Part shown: one piece after another, positions 1 to 9,345 of the stretch
Position numbering within the stretch: the first letter of the stretch is position 1
Layout: every line of letters starts with the position of its first letter
Assembly (NCBI GenBank): GCA_030522415.1
Contig: CM060114.1
Location: forward strand, 22,797,304 to 22,861,303
DNA length: 64,000 nt
Origin: Channallabes apus
Taxonomy: Eukaryota; Chordata; Actinopteri; Siluriformes; Clariidae
Direction of reading: 5' to 3'
Notes under the pieces: model-generated
The model's database searches: none
Seen by the model: the letters and a program-made list of their open reading frames with translations, nothing else
What the model was told of the DNA's origin: nothing
Made by a program: the position numbers and the translations under genes

Positions 1-1071
1 TGGTCACATCTAGCTCTTGATTTTGTCACTGGCCTCCCCGAGTCGAGGGGCAACACCGTCATTCTCACGGTGGTGGACCGCTTCTCCAAAGCAGCCCACT
101 TCATCCCCCTTCCCAAGCTCCCCTCTGCCAAAGAGACTGCTCAGGTGGTGGTTGACCAAGTATTCCGGATTCACGGTCTTCCGTTAGACGTGGTCTCTGA
201 TAGGGGCCCACAATTTGTCTCTCGGTTTTGGAAGGAATTTTGCAGACAGATCGGGGCCTCGACGAGTCTGTCATCTGGATTCCATCCCCAGACCAATGGG
301 CAGTCTGAGCGGGCTAACCAGGATTTGGAACGTGCTCTCCGCTGCCTGGCATCCCACAATCCGACCTCCTGGTGTCAACAGCTGTCGTGGGTAGAGTATG
401 CCCACAATACCCTACCGGTCTCAGCCACAGGTATGTCACCATTTCAGTGTTCTGTTGGCTATCAACCCCCTCTGTTCCCTTCACAGGAACCCGAAGTGGC
501 AGTCCCGTCTGCCTTGGCTTTTGTTCAACGTTGCCGGCGCACCTGGAGAAAGGCTAAGGAGGTCTTGGCCCGGACTAGTAGACGGACCAAAGCCGCGGCT
601 GATCGCCACCGGACTCCTGCCCCTAACTATGTTTGTGGTCAAAGAGTATGGCTTTCTACCAAGGACTTGCCTCTCAGGGTAGCCTCACGCAAGTTGGCCC
701 CCAAGTTCGTCGGTCCATACCGGATCACAAAGGTCTTGAACCCGGTGGCGATTCGGCTCAAGCTCCCTTCCACGCTTGGTCGGGTACACCCAGTATTTCA
801 TGTTTCTAGGGTCAAACCTGTGTATTCCTCCCCTCTTGCCCCTTCTGCTCCGACCCCCCCTCCCCCCCGTCTAGTGGATGGCTCCCCAGTATACACTGTT
901 AGGAGGTTGCTGGACGTCCGTCGCAGAGGTCGGGGTTTTCAGTACCTAGTGGACTGGGAGGGCTATGGCCCAGAGGAGAGGAGTTGGATTCCGGCCCGGG
1001 ATGTTCTGGATCGGGCGCTGGTTGAGGACCTCCGTCGACGACGAGGTGAGCCCCTCCCTGGGGGCGCCTAG
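1..1071 (+). CDS. Gypsy Pol C-terminus: integrase core plus chromodomain (partial)
   Basis: Frame 1 is open from the first base to a TAG at 1069-1071, 356 codons. The integrase core carries the DD35E triad: D in [10 protein letters not shown] (residue 7), D in SDRGPQF, and E in NGQSERANQ with exactly 35 residues between the last two. It joins element cDNA to host DNA in the nucleus. A GPY/F-like module ([11 protein letters not shown]) follows, then a proline-rich linker and a chromodomain ([29 protein letters not shown]), which in this group is thought to guide insertion to modified histones. The protein has no stop or frameshift in the visible part, unlike the other gypsy copies here. The upstream zinc-binding, RNase H and RT parts are outside the window. 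Confidence 0.95.
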   Translation, partial: WSHLALDFVTGLPESRGNTVILTVVDRFSKAAHFIPLPKLPSAKETAQVVVDQVFRIHGLPLDVVSDRGPQFVSRFWKEFCRQIGASTSLSSGFHPQTNGQSERANQDLERALRCLASHNPTSWCQQLSWVEYAHNTLPVSATGMSPFQCSVGYQPPLFPSQEPEVAVPSALAFVQRCRRTWRKAKEVLARTSRRTKAAADRHRTPAPNYVCGQRVWLSTKDLPLRVASRKLAPKFVGPYRITKVLNPVAIRLKLPSTLGRVHPVFHVSRVKPVYSSPLAPSAPTPPPPRLVDGSPVYTVRRLLDVRRRGRGFQYLVDWEGYGPEERSWIPARDVLDRALVEDLRRRRGEPLPGGA

Positions 1072-1081
1072 TGGCGCCCAT

Positions 1082-1094
1082 CGGGGGGGGGTAC
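1082..1094 (+). other. Polypurine tract before the 3' LTR
   Basis: A run of nine or more G followed by TA lies directly before the TG that opens the LTR. This is the usual plus-strand primer position in LTR retrotransposons. Confidence 0.7.
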
Positions 1095-1885
1095 TGTCAA
1101 GACCCTGGTCTGATCACTAAGATTTTCTTTTTTTTCTCCCTTCCTCTCTCCCCGTGTTTACATGTCTATTCAAGCACATGGCGTTTGTTTTGATCCTTCA
1201 TGTGTCTGTGACATCACCACCATCCCTCCCACTTCCTCTTTATCACTCTATCAACATGATTTCACTCACCTGTTCCCCTTGCTTTCGTTGTAATCAATCG
1301 CCCTATTTATTTCCCTCTCGTCCGCTGTCCTGTGTCAGATCGTTGTCTCATGTCGCTAGCCATTTCGCCTGCGAGTTTCTTGTCCTGTCTGGTCCCGTAT
1401 GTGTAGTTTATTTTGGCTCCAAGCTGGTATTCTTCTGTGTTGTTTTTTCCCCCTTTTTTCCCCCTCTCTCCAGTGGTTTTCTTTTGCCCTTTTGCATCCA
1501 GGCTGGGTCCTGTTTTTCTTTTTTTTAGTTTGCACTGCAGTTTCCCGTCCCGAGGCCGGCCGGCTCTTGCTCTTCTTCGCGGCCGTGCAATTCAGCGCAT
1601 TTCAGCCATATCGCCCCCTGCTGGCCGCCAAAGGAACTACAGCCTCGTCTCCTGGTCAAGGCCTTTTTTCCTCCTCGGAGTGGTTTCTGTTTTTTCCGTT
1701 TTTTTGGGGAACGTAGGCGCTCAAAGATTTCGAGTTAAAAGGACAGCGCAGCTTGCTCCTGATTTTAGTCTTTTTAATTTTTTTATTTTTGTTTTGTTTG
1801 TTTATTCTGTCTAAACCCAGACATCTCTGCAATAAATAAAGTTTTGAAGGAGACCTGCACTTGTGTCCGTTCTGATTCCCTGACA
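1095..1885 (+). repeat. 3' LTR of the first gypsy element
   Basis: The 791-bp LTR starts TGTCAAGACC and ends CCCTGACA, giving the standard TG...CA ends. AATAAATAAA at 1831-1840 is a good poly(A) signal near its end. The middle is pyrimidine-rich. Short ORFs inside it (for example 1154-1528) are chance frames. The following five bases, GATAC, should be the target duplication, but its partner is outside the window. Confidence 0.85.
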
Positions 1886-2035
1886 GATACGTCGAGAGGG
1901 GGACACTAATTTCCTTGTTAAATCCAACCAGATGATTATTTTTTGATAAACTGTGATGTTTTAATTGTGGAGTAAAACTGGGGACATGCAAAACCTCCAT
2001 AGAGATCAGAATCGAACCAGGAATGTTTAACTATA
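1886..2035. other. Unique AT-rich spacer
   Basis: I see no gene or recognisable repeat here. Confidence 0.4.
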
Positions 2036-2547
2036 CACTGTAAAAAATGTTCGTAATTCTAACAGTAAAATACCGTATAAATGCTACAGAATAAAACCGT
2101 ATTTCACAAAACTTGGGATAACCGTAGAATTTACAGTGAAAAACTGTAATTAGTTTTACAGAGTAAGACCTTAAATTTAACAGTTAATAACATATGAAAA
2201 TATGGTTTATTGCAGTAAAATTTATGGAGCATCAGTTTATATCATCATATCATGGAGCATCAGTTTATATTTTACTAAACCTTTGTTGATGGAGTTTAAA
2301 AATCTGAAAAATATCTGATCTGTAAAAAATAAACTTTAAAATTTTATGGTAAAAAACTGGCAGCTGTGGTTGTAAGAAATCTACCATAACGGTAGCAACG
2401 TTAGCAAATACGGGAGCAACGTTATTGGTTGTACGGGACTGCACTCATTATACTGTATATTTTACGGATTTTAATTTTTTTTTCTACGGTTTATAAATAA
2501 ACCTTAATTTTACGGTAAAAAACTGGCAGCTGTGGTTGCCAGAAATT
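2036..2547. mobile_element. Palindromic MITE-like repeat, left arm
   Basis: The arm begins CACTGTAAAAAATG and carries several copies of TTTACGGTAAAA-like units and twice the motif CTGGCAGCTGTGGTTG (near 2350 and 2525). The same motif occurs in inverted orientation near 4975 and 5070, and the region to the right ends TTTTTTACAGTG, the inverse of this start. No coding potential. It is a non-autonomous DNA-transposon-like repeat; superfamily not determined. It stops abruptly where LTR-element sequence begins. Confidence 0.6.
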
Positions 2548-2723
2548 TCAGGCTATTTATACAACAAAACATAATCAACACATTAACTTCCCTCGGTTCA
2601 GGTGAGCTTCTACGTCACCTGACCGAGGTGCAAACTGGGAAATGAAGTCTTAATCAAACTATAACTCAAAACTAAACCAAAAACAAACGGCGTTCTGGCA
2701 CCACCTAGGGGTTAACCGTCACA
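2548..2723 (-). repeat. Truncated 3' LTR of the non-autonomous element
   Basis: It matches the outer half of the LTR at 3933-4284 (U3 from TGTGACGG to just past the TATA box) with about one mismatch in the stretch compared. The R/U5 half is missing where it abuts the MITE arm. Confidence 0.85.
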
Positions 2724-3930
2724 TCATCTCCCCCCAAAAAAATGCTCCTCCGGAGCATCACCGGAGGCCCCGGACACCCACCCCAATGTTCTACCTTTCG
2801 CCTCCTTACCAGGAGGCTGGGTGACGGGGCTGGAGGCATGCTCAGCGCTTGCTGAGCTGGAGACGTGCTCGGCGGCTGCCGACGCGCTGGAGACGTGCTC
2901 GGCGGCTGCCGACGCGCTGGAGACGTGCTCGGCGGCTGCCGACGCGCTGGGAACGACCTTGAGTCCGACGGCGGCGGTGTTGAAGCTGACTGGGAGCTCG
3001 ACGGTGGTGCTGGAGCTGGCTCTGAGCTCGACGGCGGCGCTGGAGCTGGCTCTGAGCTCGACGGCAGCGCTGGAGCTGGCTCTGAGCTCGACGGCGCGGC
3101 GGCGCTGACTCGGAGCTCGACGGCGGCGCTGACTCGGAGCTCGACGGCGGCGCTGACTCGGAGCTCGACGGCGGCGCTGACTCGGAGCTCGACGCTGGCG
3201 CTGACTCGGAGCTCGATGGTGCCGTTGGCTCAGCGTCGTCCTCAAAGCCGGAAGGCAGCCGTAGAGCGGGTGCGTGGCACAGCGGCTGCTGTCACGCTAG
3301 CGCGCTGTCCTCAAAGCCGGAAGGCGGCGGTAGAGCGGGTGCGTGGCACAGCGGCTGCTGACACGCTAGCGCGCTGTCCTCCAAGTCTGAAGGAGGCGGA
3401 AGGATGACGCTTTCCAGAAGCAGTGCGTAGTCCTCCGCGCCGATCCCAGGCAGTGGCGGAATGGGGAGCATGTCGTCCGGGTCCGAGAGAGGGAGGACCT
3501 CCGGGACTACAGCCTGGCTCTCCCGAACCTGGACGAGCAACTGTTGGAGCCGCAACACCTGCTCCCGCAGGTCTCGGATGCGCTCCTCATTGTGCTCTGC
3601 CCACTGCCTGTACCACTCTCCCGTCACGTTCTCCTCCTGCATCTCCACCTCCTCGGCGTACTTGGAATTTTCCCGGCCTTGCCAGAACTCCATCTCGCCG
3701 TGCTCCTCGCTGTCCTCCAGCAGCCCCTCCTGCTCCACCAGCAAGCTGTATTCCCAGCCGCGATACATCTCTTCCTCTTCGTCATCCAGCCCGCTGTAAT
3801 TCCAGCCGCAGTACCTCTCCTCACTGTCCCGCAGCCACTACACCAGCTCGGGCGAGATCGTTCAAGCGCCCCCCCCCCAAAAATTGCTTAGGGGGAAATC
3901 CCCCGCCATGCCACTTGGTAGGTCTAGCAT
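2724..3930 (-). pseudogene. Repeat-rich coiled-coil ORF of the non-autonomous LTR element (broken)
   Basis: The best open part is 3768-3292 on the minus strand (158 aa). It starts with aromatic/acidic YRGWEY-type sequence, has a glutamate-rich segment and a likely coiled coil (ERIRDLREQVLRLQQLL), then a tandem repeat containing PPPSDLEDSALA. A TGA at 3292-3294 ends it. The same frame then continues with SSSESAPP octapeptide repeats. After a one-base shift near 3100 a neighbouring frame gives SSSEPAPA-type repeats and a basic stretch reaching the 3' LTR. The likely start is an ATG in the primer-binding site (3930) or at 3909, with a G10 tract and further stops after it. I recognise no known domain. 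It could be a highly diverged Gag (coiled coil plus nucleic-acid-binding tail) or a captured gene. Confidence 0.6.
2855..3225. repeat. Coding minisatellites with periods 30, 30 and 24 bp
   Basis: Three adjacent arrays are visible: a 30-bp unit (GAGACGTGCTCGGCGGCTGC...) about three times from 2860, another 30-bp unit around GAGCTCGACGGCGG from 2995, and a 24-bp unit (GCGCTGACTCGGAGCTCGAC) about five times from 3100. All periods are multiples of three, so copy-number change keeps the reading frame. A further repeat of about 70 bp lies at 3248-3385. Confidence 0.85.
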
Positions 3931-3931
3931 T
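3922..3931 (-). promoter_or_regulatory. Predicted self-priming primer-binding site
   Basis: AATGCTAGAC on the minus strand, starting two bases after the 5' LTR, is the exact reverse complement of GTCTAGCATT at 4091-4082, about 31 nt below the TATA box. This matches Tf1-type self-priming, in which the RNA 5' end folds back and primes minus-strand DNA. It also contains the first ATG of the element. I saw no obvious tRNA 3'-end complement, but checked only by eye. Confidence 0.65.
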
Positions 3932-3932
3932 C

Positions 3933-4284
3933 TGTCATGATTCTCTCTTCTACTTTGTCTGTGTCGGGTGTGTTTGCGTGGCATGACTGCGGAGGCGAGC
4001 TGACGGTTCAATAACGTTCTTTATTTAAACAAAACATAAACAGGACCAAATCACTTCAACACAAACTAAGTTACATCAACAAATGCTAGACGCCTGACTG
4101 AGATTCAGTCAGGCTATTTATACAACAAAACATAATCAACTCATTAACTTCCCTCGGTTCAGGTGAGCTTCTACGTCACCTGACCGAGGTGCAAACTGGG
4201 AAATGAAGTCTTAATCAAACTATAACTCAAAACTAAACCAAAAACAAACGGCGTTCTGGCACCACCTAGGGGTTAACCGTCACA
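3933..4284 (-). repeat. 5' LTR of the non-autonomous element
   Basis: The 352-bp LTR reads TGTGACGG...CATGACA on the minus strand. A TATA box (TTGTATAAATAG, 4125-4114) lies 31 nt above GTCTAGCATT (4091-4082), the predicted RNA start. AATAAA near 4025 gives a poly(A) signal. Confidence 0.85.
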
Positions 4285-4526
4285 GTATAGCGCTTTTAAC
4301 AATTGACATTGTCTCAAAACAGCTTTACACAATCAAAAGAATTTCAAAAAGTACTCTTAATAGTTTCTTAACAGTAAAATCCGAATGCTTAGCAATGTAA
4401 CTTCTATCTCTTTTAGCTCCAGCTAGTGTGATAAAATGATGCTTTCACAGAATTGCTGAATGAATTCACTGTGGTTATTCATAATAAAACAAATACTCCA
4501 ACAACGACAGCAATTGTGTAGCAAGC
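4285..4526. other. AT-rich spacer with a possible dispersed-repeat fragment
   Basis: The start (TATAGCGCTTTTAACAATTG...) looks like a dispersed teleost repeat fragment, from memory only. No gene seen. Confidence 0.3.
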
Positions 4527-4700
4527 ATGGTAGTGTAGTGGTTAGCACTGTCGCCTTCCACCACCAGGGTCCGGGTTCGATTCCTGGCCAGGGTCGATTC
4601 CAGTCTCTGTGTGCATGGAGTTTGTATGTTCTCCCCGTGCTGGGTGGGTTTCCTCCAGGTACTAGTCACCCTCTCCCCCCACCAAAATATAGGATAAAGT
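4527..4700 (+). mobile_element. tRNA-derived SINE (V-SINE-like), 5' part
   Basis: The head has RNA polymerase III boxes: an A-box-like TAGTGTAGTGGTTAGCA and a B box GGGTTCGATTCC. The body then carries the conserved GTGTGCATGGAGTTTG...TTCTCCCCGTGCTGGG block shared with the copies near 25.8, 50.0 and 50.9 kb. The LINE-type tail is missing. Confidence 0.8.
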
Positions 4701-4734
4701 TGTATAGATGATGGGTGAGAGTGTGTGAGTACTG

Positions 4735-5129
4735 AGCTGTAAAAAAGATGGAAATAAACCGTTATTATTACAACATAAATCTTTCAATTAGACAGTTCTG
4801 AGCTGTAAAAAACATGGTTATGATCCGTATTTGTTACAATGTAAACCCTGGAATTTGGCTGGAATAAACTGTTTTTATAACAACATAAACATGTTAATTA
4901 GACAGTTATAAACCATAAAAAAACTGATTTTTTAAATTAAAATCTGTAAAAAATTTTTACAGTAAACTTCTGACAACCACAGCTGCCATTTTTTACCGTA
5001 AAATTTACGGTTTATTATTTTTTTCGCAGTGCAATAATGGTGCTACCGTATTTTTTACGGTAGAATTCTGGCAACCACAGCTGCCGTTTTTTTTTTAACC
5101 ATAAAATGTACTATTTATTTTTTACAGTG
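4735..5129. mobile_element. Palindromic MITE-like repeat, right arm or second copy
   Basis: The inverse motif CAACCACAGCTGCC occurs twice, near 4975 and 5070, with TTACCGTAAAATTTACGG units, and the arm ends TTTTTTACAGTG. It mirrors 2036-2547. Whether the two are halves of one split element or two copies cannot be settled by eye. Confidence 0.55.
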
Positions 5130-8100
5130 TAGTTTTATATAGACACTGTATATTGGACTGTCTGTAACACTGCTTATTTTTATTACGGATGATTTGAAAT
5201 CTTAATCTTATGTTTGGTTAAAAATTACAAGCTAACATAAAATTTTTGTTTACTGCTAGACAATGCATTCACAATGGTTTGTCTTTTAAATTTAAAAGAA
5301 ATAAACTTTTTATGCAGATCCCTTGTAATAGGAAAAGAAATCTAGGTCCAGTTCTCTCTCTCTCTCTCTCTCTCTTGCACACTTTTACACACTCACTATG
5401 ACATCCATAATTGTTGTTCCTTAATAGTAGTATATAACACATTTAGTAAGAAATGTGTGTGTGTGTGTGTGTGTGTGTGTGTCTGTGTTCTTAGTTTGAG
5501 GGGCCTGTCTGGTTTTGTTTAGACTTGGGGTTTGGAATTGGAATCATGTTCAGTCATGTTCCCTTTAGGAAGGATTAGGAATGAGATTGAGGTTACGGTA
5601 AACTTCACCCCAACTCCATCTCCATCATAGTGTCTCCTCCCTAGACACAATCCACTTTCCCCAACTCCCCACATACAAGCACAAATCTAGCTGTCATGTA
5701 GGAATCCTATTAAGGATGTGTTTACCTGTGGGCAGTGTGATACATATCAACACCGTCTGGTGACACTTTGAACACCTCCTGGTTTGGACTCAGGGGGATA
5801 CTAGTTTTGTACTGTACATGCATTCACGTATAAACATACACAAGAAATGTGATATTTGTAAGATGTGATACAGTAGCTAAATAATTCTACACCTACCTCT
5901 AGCCCTCAAATTAACCTTAGTATCTTAAACGAAATGGTTTTCAACGCCTCATTTTTTCAAAGTGCAACAAGGTCAAAGCTCTAACATTTTCCTGTCAGCA
6001 CTGGGGCATTTGGTCCATGAAGAGATGAAACAATCATGGCCTACAGACTCACATGTGCAATGTTTTTTTTAATCAAAAGAATAAAACTGACTACTGGCTA
6101 ATAATTACAACAAGAAATAATTTATGTAGAAACAAAGACACATGCACGCATACACACATGCAAAGAAATTCTACGAAAATAAACGAGATGAAAGCAATGT
6201 GTCTTTACAAGGCAATCTAACAACAATAGTCATCTCAGTAGGGAATTTTACATAAATAGCTTAGTTAATAATTACAACCACATGGAAAGAACAATATTTT
6301 AGAACAATATCTTAGCAAGTGGCAATTTAATAGTTATATGATCAAATATATGACAAATAGCATATGATCATTAGTCCTATATCTAGTCTTTTATGGCAGT
6401 TTTGAGCTTATAATTATATTATACTGACAGGTAATTTTGCCTGTTTTTTACAGTTTCTATTTCTTAAAAATAGCAAACCTATTTGTCATCAGACTTAGAT
6501 CATTTAAAACTTAAAATTAGTAAAACTGTCTAGAAAAATGTGATCATATTCAAGATATTTATTTCAAAACAAATGCATAGATGCAAATACAGTCATTCAA
6601 ACAGAATGGAACATACGTACAGAATCACTCAAACTGAATAGAAATACTAGTTATAACATGATTGCTGTCAAACAGAATACAAACTAATTTTACTAACATT
6701 CAGTGGAAAATGATTAGAATTAACATTTAATTGTGTTTTTTTTTACAGACATCTATAGCAATTGCAACATTTACTGCACTGATTAATCTGTCCATTATAT
6801 AATTTGCATATACTTAAGTATAATCTATTTTTCTTTCGTTTTTTAAATAAACTCTTAAACATCTTTTTGCATTTAGCAGATACTTTTTTCTTGAGAGACT
6901 GACAAAAGTTCTTTGCAGTCTCCATCAAAAAAAAAATCCAGTTGGCCTTATCCTCCTGCTAGTACAGATACATCAAAGTCTAAGAATACAATTCCTCTGT
7001 GTTCAAATTATTATAAAGATATTTTTTTCGCTTTAAAAGTTTGTGGTGCAACTACAAAGTCAGGCAACTACAAAGTCATATCCCTTGTTACAGAATATTT
7101 ATTAAGCAAAAAAGCCATGCTCATTATTGATTTTTGCATTTTTTATTATACAGTACACTAATGTGTCTAGCCAAAACTTTTTAGAAATGTTTTTCACAGA
7201 ATCAGTGGCCAAGAATATTTTTAATTACACAATACATCAGATATACAATGTGATTTTAAAATCAAAATGTTATAATTTCTAACAAAAATGTGACTCATCA
7301 GACCAAATCAGGCATTAAATCACATTTTGGATGATTTGAGTTTCATGTTCTCTATTTCAATACCAAGTTTACTATTGCTTCATGTCTGATTTCTCAGAGA
7401 TGGCCAGTGTGAGTTTGTTTATGAGGAGGGCCTAGAATAAAACATTGAAATCCTATTCTTAGAATATTTAAAGGAAGATTCTATGACAGAGTAAAAAAGG
7501 AGGGAACCTTCAGCATCACTATGAGACCAGAATGTCCCAGCTCCCCTAAAAAAAGAAAAAAAAAATATAAATAAAAAAACTTTGCCAGCAGTGTGGATTT
7601 ACAGTGTAGCAAAAGAAATTTTTTTTTTTATCATGACTGGCATAACCAGCGTTGATAGTCTTTACTTACTTTAGTTAAGCACTATTTTTAGTGCTTTATG
7701 TAATGTTTAGAATAATTTCACAATTCTGTTAAAGGATCAGGAATACAACACATTTATAAATCAGATTTTTTTGCCGAAATTGAAGATTTGAAACATTTCA
7801 CCTACTGCATTCTATTGGCCATAGTGCAAAATTAACCTGTGCAACTCAATACCTGTTTGGATATGATGGGTCAGAAATGTGCTTAGTATGCTTTTAATCA
7901 GAAAAAACTATTAGGAAAGAGAAAATAACAATAAATATTGCTATGAATAAGGTGTAGTAATAAAATTTGGATTGAATTTCTATTGTCTAAATGTTCATGT
8001 ACATAACTCATCCCTTATTCATGGTGTAACTTCACCTCAAAACCGAGTGCTTCTGGGATACGCCCCAGATCAGCTTCCACCCTTACCAGGATATGAATGA

Positions 8101-8519
8101 ATTAAGTTATGAAATATACACAGTTCTTGTTACAGGACTCAGACGTTTAATCAGCTGTGATTTGATCAGGAATAGAATAATGTGTCTATATTATATGAAG
8201 AAACAATGCCTTTTTGCACCCATACAAAAAAAAAGATTGCAATTTATTTAGAAGTAAATAAGCAAAAACTTTTATTAGATAGTTACTGAAATGGTTAATA
8301 GGTTTTAGCTAGCAACAATTCTTTTAACCTTAACCCTAGCTTCTAGAAGACATATCACATGGTCTATTGGCTTGCCTTGAGCAAAGACAATTACTGAAAT
8401 TACTGGAATTTGGTTAAGATCTGTCCAATAAATTATTAAAACCTAGAATAAAAGTGCTGAATCGGCAGTCAAATGGAAGAAAAGTGATCAGAAAAAGACA
8501 GAAATGACAAAAGTCCACA
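5130..8519. other. AT-rich non-coding stretch with (TC)n and (GT)n arrays
   Basis: A (TC)n array lies at about 5353-5375 and (GT)n at about 5454-5482. The rest is AT-rich with only short chance ORFs, such as 6743-6928 and 6913-7161, which have no recognisable motif. No gene seen. Confidence 0.5.
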
Positions 8520-8900
8520 TTGACCATATTTCAGAGAGATGGGTGCATCAGAATAAGAAAGGAAGCACATGATGTGATTTACCCTTTATGCATAATGCCC
8601 AGTGTACAAGACTCTGGAGGCAGTGTTATGATCTGGGGTTGCTTCAGTTGGTCAGGTCTACTCACATTGTGAAAAAGTGTTTCTGGGAGCACAAAAAACC
8701 ATTTCACACATGAATTGGCAACAATTGAAAGCCTTTGGGATGTGCTGGAGAAGACTTTATGGTATGGTTTGACTCTCCCATCATTTATCCAAGAACTCAG
8801 GCAAAGTTAATGCAACTCTGGATAAAAATACATTTTATGATGTTGTAACATAATTTCATTAAATGACACCCTGGTGAATGTGTGCTGTACTAAAAGCTAA
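8520..8900 (+). pseudogene. Tc1-like transposase relic
   Basis: At 8616 the plus strand reads GGSVMIWGCFSWSGL, the hallmark stretch between the first and second catalytic acids of Tc1 transposases. About 110 bp later a shifted frame reads ESLWDVLEKTL and then LPSFIQELRQ, matching the end of the DDE domain. Frames are broken and the N-terminal DNA-binding domain is missing. No terminal repeats found. It is old and inactive. Confidence 0.75.
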
Positions 8901-9212
8901 AGGCAATCCAACAAAACCATTTGTGACTGTATACTGTATTTATTATTTTATAATGCATTTGGGAAAACCTATGGCTTTTTAGTGGGTTTTTCTGTTTGGG
9001 TTATTTTCTATAACAAAAACTATAAGAGTTTGTTAAAGTGCATAAAGATATAAATGTTTATAGAGGATTGGCCAAACAATTACAGCATTAAATTTTGCCT
9101 CACATTATGACCTCACAAAAACATAAATAAAGCAAGCATTTTACATATGATTTCTGTGAGTAATTAAATTGTTAAAAGTGTAAAAGAATACTTACAGGAC
9201 AGCTCTACTGAT

Positions 9213-9251
<39 letters not shown>

Positions 9252-9263
9252 ATTATTATTATT
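9213..9263. repeat. (GAT)n/(ATT)n compound microsatellite
   Basis: About twelve ATG/GAT units run into four to five ATT units. Confidence 0.9.
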
Positions 9264-9345
9264 CAAATAAAATTTTTTATCTTATTTGTCGCATACACAA
9301 CCATACACAGTATATGCAGCGAAATGCTTATATAACTGTCTGTGA
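9264..9345 (-). mobile_element. SINE tail fragment (AATAAAATTTGAATTTG-type family)
   Basis: On the minus strand it reads GCATTTCGCTGCATATACTG...AATAAAATTTTATTTGAA-like sequence, shared with the pieces at 32.7 and 54.55 kb. Only the tail is present. Confidence 0.5.

Larger units (their letters stand above)
1..1885 (+). mobile_element. Ty3/gypsy chromovirus-like retrotransposon, 3' part
   Basis: The window opens inside the integrase of a Ty3/gypsy element. Visible in order are the integrase core, GPY/F-type module, chromodomain, stop codon, a G-rich polypurine tract and a full 3' LTR. The 5' part lies outside the window, so no target duplication or age can be read. A chromodomain at the end of integrase marks the chromovirus (sushi-like) group. 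Its protein differs clearly from the three gypsy copies further right, so it is a separate subfamily. The decayed copy at 30.7-31.9 kb resembles it most. Confidence 0.93.
2548..4284 (-). mobile_element. Non-autonomous LTR retrotransposon with a repeat-rich ORF
   Basis: Two directly repeated, almost identical blocks (2548-2723 and the matching part of 3933-4284) flank 1.2 kb of GC-rich sequence on the minus strand. The right block is a full 352-bp LTR with TATA box, poly(A) signal and TG...CA ends. The left one is the first 176 bp only. A purine tract (T-run then GGGGGGAG on the minus strand) precedes the 3' LTR. The interior has no RT, RNase H or integrase motif; it codes for one acidic, coiled-coil, Ser/Pro-repeat protein. 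A 10-nt primer-binding site complementary to the predicted RNA start suggests self-priming. It probably depends on enzymes from another element; this is inference. Confidence 0.8.

Noticed and set aside
1..1071. Domesticated host chromodomain or integrase gene
   Set aside because: It is followed by a purine tract and a complete LTR, so it belongs to a retrotransposon.
2855..3225. Regular repeats as a CRISPR array
   Set aside because: Units are contiguous without unique spacers and are coding minisatellites in a fish retroelement.
2821..3407. Plus-strand ORFs over the minisatellites (for example 2865-3407)
   Set aside because: They are shadows of the minus-strand ORF of the LTR element; the gag-like features and purine tract fit the minus strand only.
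4540..4600. tRNA genes at SINE heads (also near 35060, 32800 and 50130)
   Set aside because: Only A and B boxes are seen, each followed by a SINE body; no complete cloverleaf.
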